Shown: positions 7,303 to 9,594 of the stretch, piece by piece
How positions within the stretch are numbered: the stretch's first letter is position 1
Layout of the letters: the number at the start of each line of letters is the position of its first letter
DNA from: an uncultured Mycoplasma sp.
GTDB lineage: Bacteria > Bacillota_I > Bacilli_A > RF39 > UBA660
DNA: 9,594 nt
Direction: 5' to 3'
Assembly: GCA_947388575.1 (NCBI GenBank)
Contig: CANDSI010000026.1
Coordinates: forward strand, 1-9,594
The notes under the pieces: generated by a model
The model's input: only the letters and a program-made list of their open reading frames with translations
The model's database searches: none
What the model was told of the DNA's origin: nothing
Translations under genes and position numbers: made by a program

Positions 7303-8115
7303 ATGAAAAATAAGAATTTAGTATTAATAATATCAGTAATAATTTTGATCATATTATTAATTTTTGTAGTATTTTTAGGAGAAAAGAAATTAGATATTAA
7401 CAGCGATAAAATAAAAAATTTACATGCTAGTCTTGGCGAGGTTGACACAAACAAATGTGGAGGCTTAATTACATATAATGATAAAACTATGACTGAGAGC
7501 GATTTAGATATAGAAAACAGACTATGTAAAGCTTATTATGCCATGAATATTAAAGATATAATTACAGAAGTAACAAAAGAAACTATCCAAAATGAAAATG
7601 ATAACAAAATATGTAAAGTAGGAGAAAAAACAACATTAGCTACAACAGATGAAAAAGAAAGTGAATGCAGCTATAAAATAATAGAAAATAATATTTTAAA
7701 TGAAGTTTACACAGATATTTATGGAACTAAAATGACCGAAAAAGATAGCTTTTACATATCTGATAAAGAAGCTTGTTATAAAGAAGGGGAGAGATATTAT
7801 TGTGGTAAAGCTGAGAATTACAAATTATCTATAATTCCTAATACTACCATTTTTAGAATTATAGATAAAGCTATAGAAACTTCGAATGGAGAAATAATTA
7901 TATATGATTATTTTCTTAAAATAAGCAACAATGTTTGTTATTCTAAAAATAATAGCGAAAAAAATAATGAGTGCAGTGAAGAATTAAAAAAAATAGATAT
8001 AAACAACACTAAAGAGACTATGTCATTAATAAAAAAATATGGTACCATATATAAGCACACTTTTAAAGAAGGCAAAAATGATAGTTACTATTGGTTTAAA
8101 ACCGAATTAAATTAA
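7303..8115 (+). CDS. Membrane-anchored extracytoplasmic protein with eight cysteines
   Basis: I do not recognise this 270-residue protein. Residues 6-25 form one strong hydrophobic helix after a short basic N-terminus (MKNKN). There is no lipobox cysteine, so it is best read as a signal anchor with the rest outside the cell. The exposed part has eight cysteines (52, 75, 104, 122, 158, 167, 212, 224), an even number, and could form disulfides. It is rich in Asn, Lys and Glu and has no catalytic motif I can name. The ATG lies 3 bases after the stop of the HTH gene and has no SD, which suggests translational coupling. A GC-rich terminator follows at once, so the two genes form a closed unit. Possible roles are a sensor or target of the HTH protein, but the sequence does not decide. 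Confidence 0.7.
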   Translation: MKNKNLVLIISVIILIILLIFVVFLGEKKLDINSDKIKNLHASLGEVDTNKCGGLITYNDKTMTESDLDIENRLCKAYYAMNIKDIITEVTKETIQNENDNKICKVGEKTTLATTDEKESECSYKIIENNILNEVYTDIYGTKMTEKDSFYISDKEACYKEGERYYCGKAENYKLSIIPNTTIFRIIDKAIETSNGEIIIYDYFLKISNNVCYSKNNSEKNNECSEELKKIDINNTKETMSLIKKYGTIYKHTFKEGKNDSYYWFKTELN

Positions 8116-8116
8116 T

Positions 8117-8143
8117 AAGAGGGGGAATCCCCTTTTTATTTTT
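8117..8143 (+). terminator. Terminator of the HTH / Cys-rich unit
   Basis: The stem AAGAGGGG (8117-8124) with CCCCTTTT (8129-8136) closes a GAAT loop with one G-U pair, and a T-rich tail runs to 8143. It begins one base after the stop codon at 8113-8115. The G/C block stands out in this AT-rich DNA. Confidence 0.85.
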
Positions 8144-8186
8144 AAATGCCCTTCCGTTACTATCTAATCTAAAAAAATATAGTTAA

Positions 8187-8278
8187 AATATGGCTTATAA
8201 TATATAACCTTATTAAATATATAAATAAAGATATACGCGCGTATTAATAACCATATTATAAATATAAATAAGGTTATA
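8187..8278 (+). repeat. Interleaved inverted repeats around a CGCGCG palindrome
   Basis: Two inverted repeats are interleaved. AATATGG (8187-8193) is complementary to CCATATT (8251-8257), and TATAACCTTATT (8203-8214) to AATAAGGTTATA (8267-8278). The order of arms is A, B, A', B', so as RNA they form a pseudoknot or two alternative hairpins. Between B and A' lies the perfect 12-bp palindrome ATACGCGCGTAT (8233-8244), nearly at the centre of the B repeat. A possible TATAAT lies at 8196-8201 without a good -35. Confidence 0.5.
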
Positions 8279-8283
8279 GACGT

Positions 8284-8355
8284 ATGAAAAAATTTTTATA
8301 TAATGATAATGATTTAGTAAAAAAATTTTTATATAAATTTGAGACAAATTATTGA
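8284..8355 (+). CDS. Possible 23-residue mini-ORF with a repeated KKFLY motif
   Basis: ATG at 8284 to TGA at 8353 encodes 23 residues that start MKKFLYND and contain KKFLY twice, 11 residues apart. An AAGG at 8270-8273, 10 bases upstream, could act as SD; it lies inside the right arm of the larger inverted repeat. Nothing else supports translation, and the frame may be a chance product of the direct repeat or a gene remnant. Confidence 0.15.
   Translation: MKKFLYNDNDLVKKFLYKFETNY
8287..8336 (+). repeat. 17-bp direct repeat with 33-bp period
   Basis: AAAAAATTTTTATATAA occurs at 8287-8303 and again exactly at 8320-8336. The 33-bp period equals three helical turns and also eleven codons. A5-6T5 tracts of this kind are strongly bent. 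Confidence 0.7.
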
Positions 8356-8380
8356 GGTTTATTATGTATAATATTTATTA

Positions 8381-8418
8381 ATTACAATGAGATCTTTGTA
8401 ATAAAAATTAATTTTTAT
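8381..8418. repeat. Two adjacent dyads
   Basis: ATTACAA (8381-8387) and TTGTAAT (8396-8402) form a perfect 7-bp inverted repeat with an 8-base centre. It shares its last two bases with ATAAAAATTAATTTTTAT (8401-8418), a perfect 18-bp palindrome. Neither is followed by a T-run, so binding sites or simple AT-rich chance are more likely than terminators. Confidence 0.45.
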
Positions 8419-8526
8419 CAAGAAATAACATTTCGCAAAATATATATTATGTTAACTTCGACTTCGCGAAAACACTGAAGCAATTATATTTTTGTACTTC
8501 TAATACTTATTGTATTTTTAAATTAT

Positions 8527-8925
8527 TTAAAATATAAAATAATTAAATAGTATTAAGCTTAAGCCAACAAACATTCCTAGATACAAATACTTATTCAAAT
8601 TGTATTTTTTAGCTTTTGGCAAAATGCCTTCTATAGCAAGAGTAATCATAATTCCACCAACTAATAAAAGGATTAAACTAATTAAACTATCAGTAATAAA
8701 TTTACTAAGAAATATATAAGCAAGTAAAGCACCTATAGGTTCAGCTACACCTGACAGCAAGGTTTTAAAAAGAGCCTCCCTTTTAGAGTTAGTTGCATAA
8801 TAAATAGGAACAGCAATACTAATACCTTCTGGAATATTATGAAAAGCAATAGCTAAAGCTAATTTAATTCCCATAGACATATCTTTATATGAACTCATAA
8901 AAGTTGCTATGCCTTCTGATTGCAT
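8527..8925 (-). pseudogene. zupT: C-terminal half of a ZIP-family zinc transporter, split by an integrated element
   Basis: This is the 3' part of a ZupT/ZIP metal transporter, a membrane protein that imports zinc and other divalent metals. The remnant is 132 codons; intact family members have about 260-270. The homology starts in the middle of the first metal-site motif: ZupT proteins read HNxPEGIATF, while here only EGIATF remains, preceded by MQS. The second metal motif, HNIPEGISIAVPIYYA, and four helices (about residues 19-40, 48-75, 80-105, 112-132) are intact. The first helices and half of the metal site are missing. On the 5' side the gene meets the stop of the recombinase gene. An ATG at 8925 with a GGTG about 9 bases upstream could restart translation of the fragment, but it could hardly transport metal. 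Excision of the element would restore the gene. The N-terminal half is expected at the far end of the element, outside this window. Confidence 0.85.
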
Positions 8926-8931
8926 TCACTA
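8912..8931 (-). other. Attachment-site junction (attL/attR) of the element in zupT
   Basis: The zupT sequence can be followed up to 8918 (CCTTCTG at 8912-8918, plus strand). It breaks at 8919, where the expected proline codon CCA has become TCA. The second HNIPEG motif of the same gene has the same CCTTCTG and then continues with G, which supports the break point. The recombinase stop codon lies at 8929-8931. The crossover dinucleotide must lie within or next to CCTTCTG. The exact core needs the other junction. Confidence 0.65.
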
Positions 8932-9594
8932 TGCACCACAAGATTCATAAATAATATTCAACTCTTTAAAGTTGAAATGAACATCAATATTTCCATCTTC
9001 GTGAATTGAAATATTGTTAATTAGTTTTAACATTAGATCTCTTGTTGGATATTCAACCTTAACAAACTCATCTACTAATGTTTTTAAATCCTCAGCGGTT
9101 TTACCACTGTTTTCTACTTCATTTAAATATTCTTTTGTTTCCTTTAATTTAACTTCTTTTGCTTCAATATCTTTTGATATTTTTAAATTTACTCGTTCAT
9201 ACATTTCATCTGTTACCTTATTTTGCAATTTATCCATATACATATTATCTAAACTATTTTTTAATTTGCTGATTTCTAGCTCTAATTTACTAATATTATT
9301 TTTTATACTTTCAATAGTTGAATTTTCATTACATTCTTTTTGAACTACTTTTTCTATTTGTTCTAATTGCAACGATTTTGTTACTGATTTAATAATATTA
9401 ATAATACCATTTTCTAAAGTATCATAATCAAATCCATGATTAGTACATAATCTATAATTAACTTTATATTTCCTATAATAATTACATACCGTGGTGGATT
9501 TCCCATTAGCACGTCTTGCTTTAATACTAATATTATGGCCACAATCTGCACATTTAAGTAAACCATCTAATAAGAAACATTCTTTTTTATCATT
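8919..9594 (-). mobile_element. End of an element integrated by a large serine recombinase
   Basis: The element boundary is the break in zupT at about 8919, and the recombinase gene is the first gene inside it. The rest lies beyond the window, so phage, conjugative element or transposon cannot be told apart. A recombinase gene ending a few bases from the attachment junction is a common layout for elements of this class. Confidence 0.75.
8929..9594 (-). CDS. Large serine recombinase, C-terminal part (5' end outside the window)
   Basis: This is a site-specific DNA integrase that cuts and rejoins attP and attB through a catalytic serine in an N-terminal domain not visible here. The frame is open to the window edge, giving 221 residues; the TTG at 9372 is internal, not the start. 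The visible part begins in the zinc beta-ribbon domain: LLDGLLKCADCGHNISI with Cys15 and Cys18, then Cys37 and Cys50 as further likely zinc ligands. A long charged coiled-coil region follows (about residues 75-185), as in large serine integrases, where it controls integration versus excision. The end, LINNISIHEDGNIDVHFNFKEL shortened in sense, resembles the beta-strand tail of the family. The stop TAG is followed directly by TGA and by the zupT remnant. Codon use looks as AT-rich as the host genes. Confidence 0.92.
   Translation of the reverse strand, partial: NDKKECFLLDGLLKCADCGHNISIKARRANGKSTTVCNYYRKYKVNYRLCTNHGFDYDTLENGIINIIKSVTKSLQLEQIEKVVQKECNENSTIESIKNNISKLELEISKLKNSLDNMYMDKLQNKVTDEMYERVNLKISKDIEAKEVKLKETKEYLNEVENSGKTAEDLKTLVDEFVKVEYPTRDLMLKLINNISIHEDGNIDVHFNFKELNIIYESCGA

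Larger units (their letters stand above)
8144..8526. other. AT-rich intergenic stretch with many dyads, no convincing gene
   Basis: These 383 bases lie between two converging units (the plus-strand HTH unit and the minus-strand zupT remnant). No reading frame longer than about 25 codons looks coding. I see no DnaA box, tRNA or other recognisable RNA gene. The stretch holds the interleaved inverted repeats at 8187-8278, a 17-bp direct repeat at 8287-8336, two dyads at 8381-8418, and a TTCGCGAA palindrome at 8463-8470 preceded by a tandem ACTTCG pair at 8455-8466. After the zupT stop, on the minus strand, a short AATAC/GTATT hairpin (about 8503-8517) lacks a T-run, so it is not a good terminator. 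Confidence 0.6.

Noticed and set aside
6389..7796. TATAAAGAAGGGGAGA occurs in both mnmA and the Cys-rich gene (about 6387 and 7779)
   Set aside because: Both copies encode YKEGE-type stretches in frame with no flanking similarity; codon choice and chance explain it.
9014..9343. 109-residue plus-strand frame
   Set aside because: It is antisense to the recombinase coiled coil, and its Ser/Phe-rich composition is the usual shadow of a Lys/Glu-rich gene.
9370..9372. TTG at 9372 as the start of a separate 147-residue protein
   Set aside because: The upstream codons in the same frame encode the recombinase zinc-ribbon domain, so this is an internal codon.
1..9594. Possible UGA-to-Trp recoding, because no confident gene here ends in TGA
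   Set aside because: Every tryptophan I checked is TGG, whereas a recoded AT-rich genome would use TGA heavily. TAA and TAG preference fits the base composition.

Overview
The window is very AT-rich. Its genes use mostly TAA and TAG stops, Shine-Dalgarno (SD) sites of the AAGGAG or GGTGA type, and standard Trp (TGG) codons. It carries peptidoglycan genes (murF, ddl), a Bacilli/Mollicutes-style mnmA with an insertion after the MRNWDS motif, and SpoIIM-like and DUF4044-like small membrane proteins. Together these suggest a low-GC member of the Bacillota, probably from an uncultured Bacilli lineage close to Mollicutes (RF39-like). That placement is inference; no rRNA gene or other marker here settles it.

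Regions, left to right. (1) Positions 1-1708 hold the 3' two thirds of lon and its terminator. (2) 1760-4303 is a cell-wall unit: an extended -10 promoter, murF, ddl and a terminator. MurF and Ddl act in sequence: Ddl makes D-Ala-D-Ala and MurF attaches it to the UDP-MurNAc-tripeptide. (3) 4320-4591 holds a 31-residue membrane protein gene on the minus strand that is too short for usual gene finders. It has its own terminator and shares a divergent promoter region with the next gene. (4) 4592-5170 encodes a five-helix SpoIIM-like membrane protein. (5) 5295-6440 is mnmA (tRNA 2-thiouridine synthesis), almost leaderless. (6) 6463-8143 is a two-gene unit of unknown function: an HTH regulator-like protein and a membrane-anchored protein with eight cysteines. 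It is driven by the best sigma-A promoter of the window, flanked by two palindromes, and closed by a GC-rich terminator. (7) 8144-8526 is an extremely AT-rich stretch without a convincing gene, dense in inverted and direct repeats. (8) 8527-9594, minus strand, is the 3' half of a ZIP-family zinc transporter gene cut exactly at its HNxPEG metal-site codons. It abuts the 3' end of a large serine recombinase gene that runs off the window, so this is the end of an integrated mobile element.

The most informative points are the recombinase element that splits zupT at a mappable attachment junction, the uncharacterised HTH/Cys-rich membrane pair with an apparent operator, and the interleaved inverted repeats around a CGCGCG core at 8187-8278. 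I found no tRNA, rRNA or CRISPR array.
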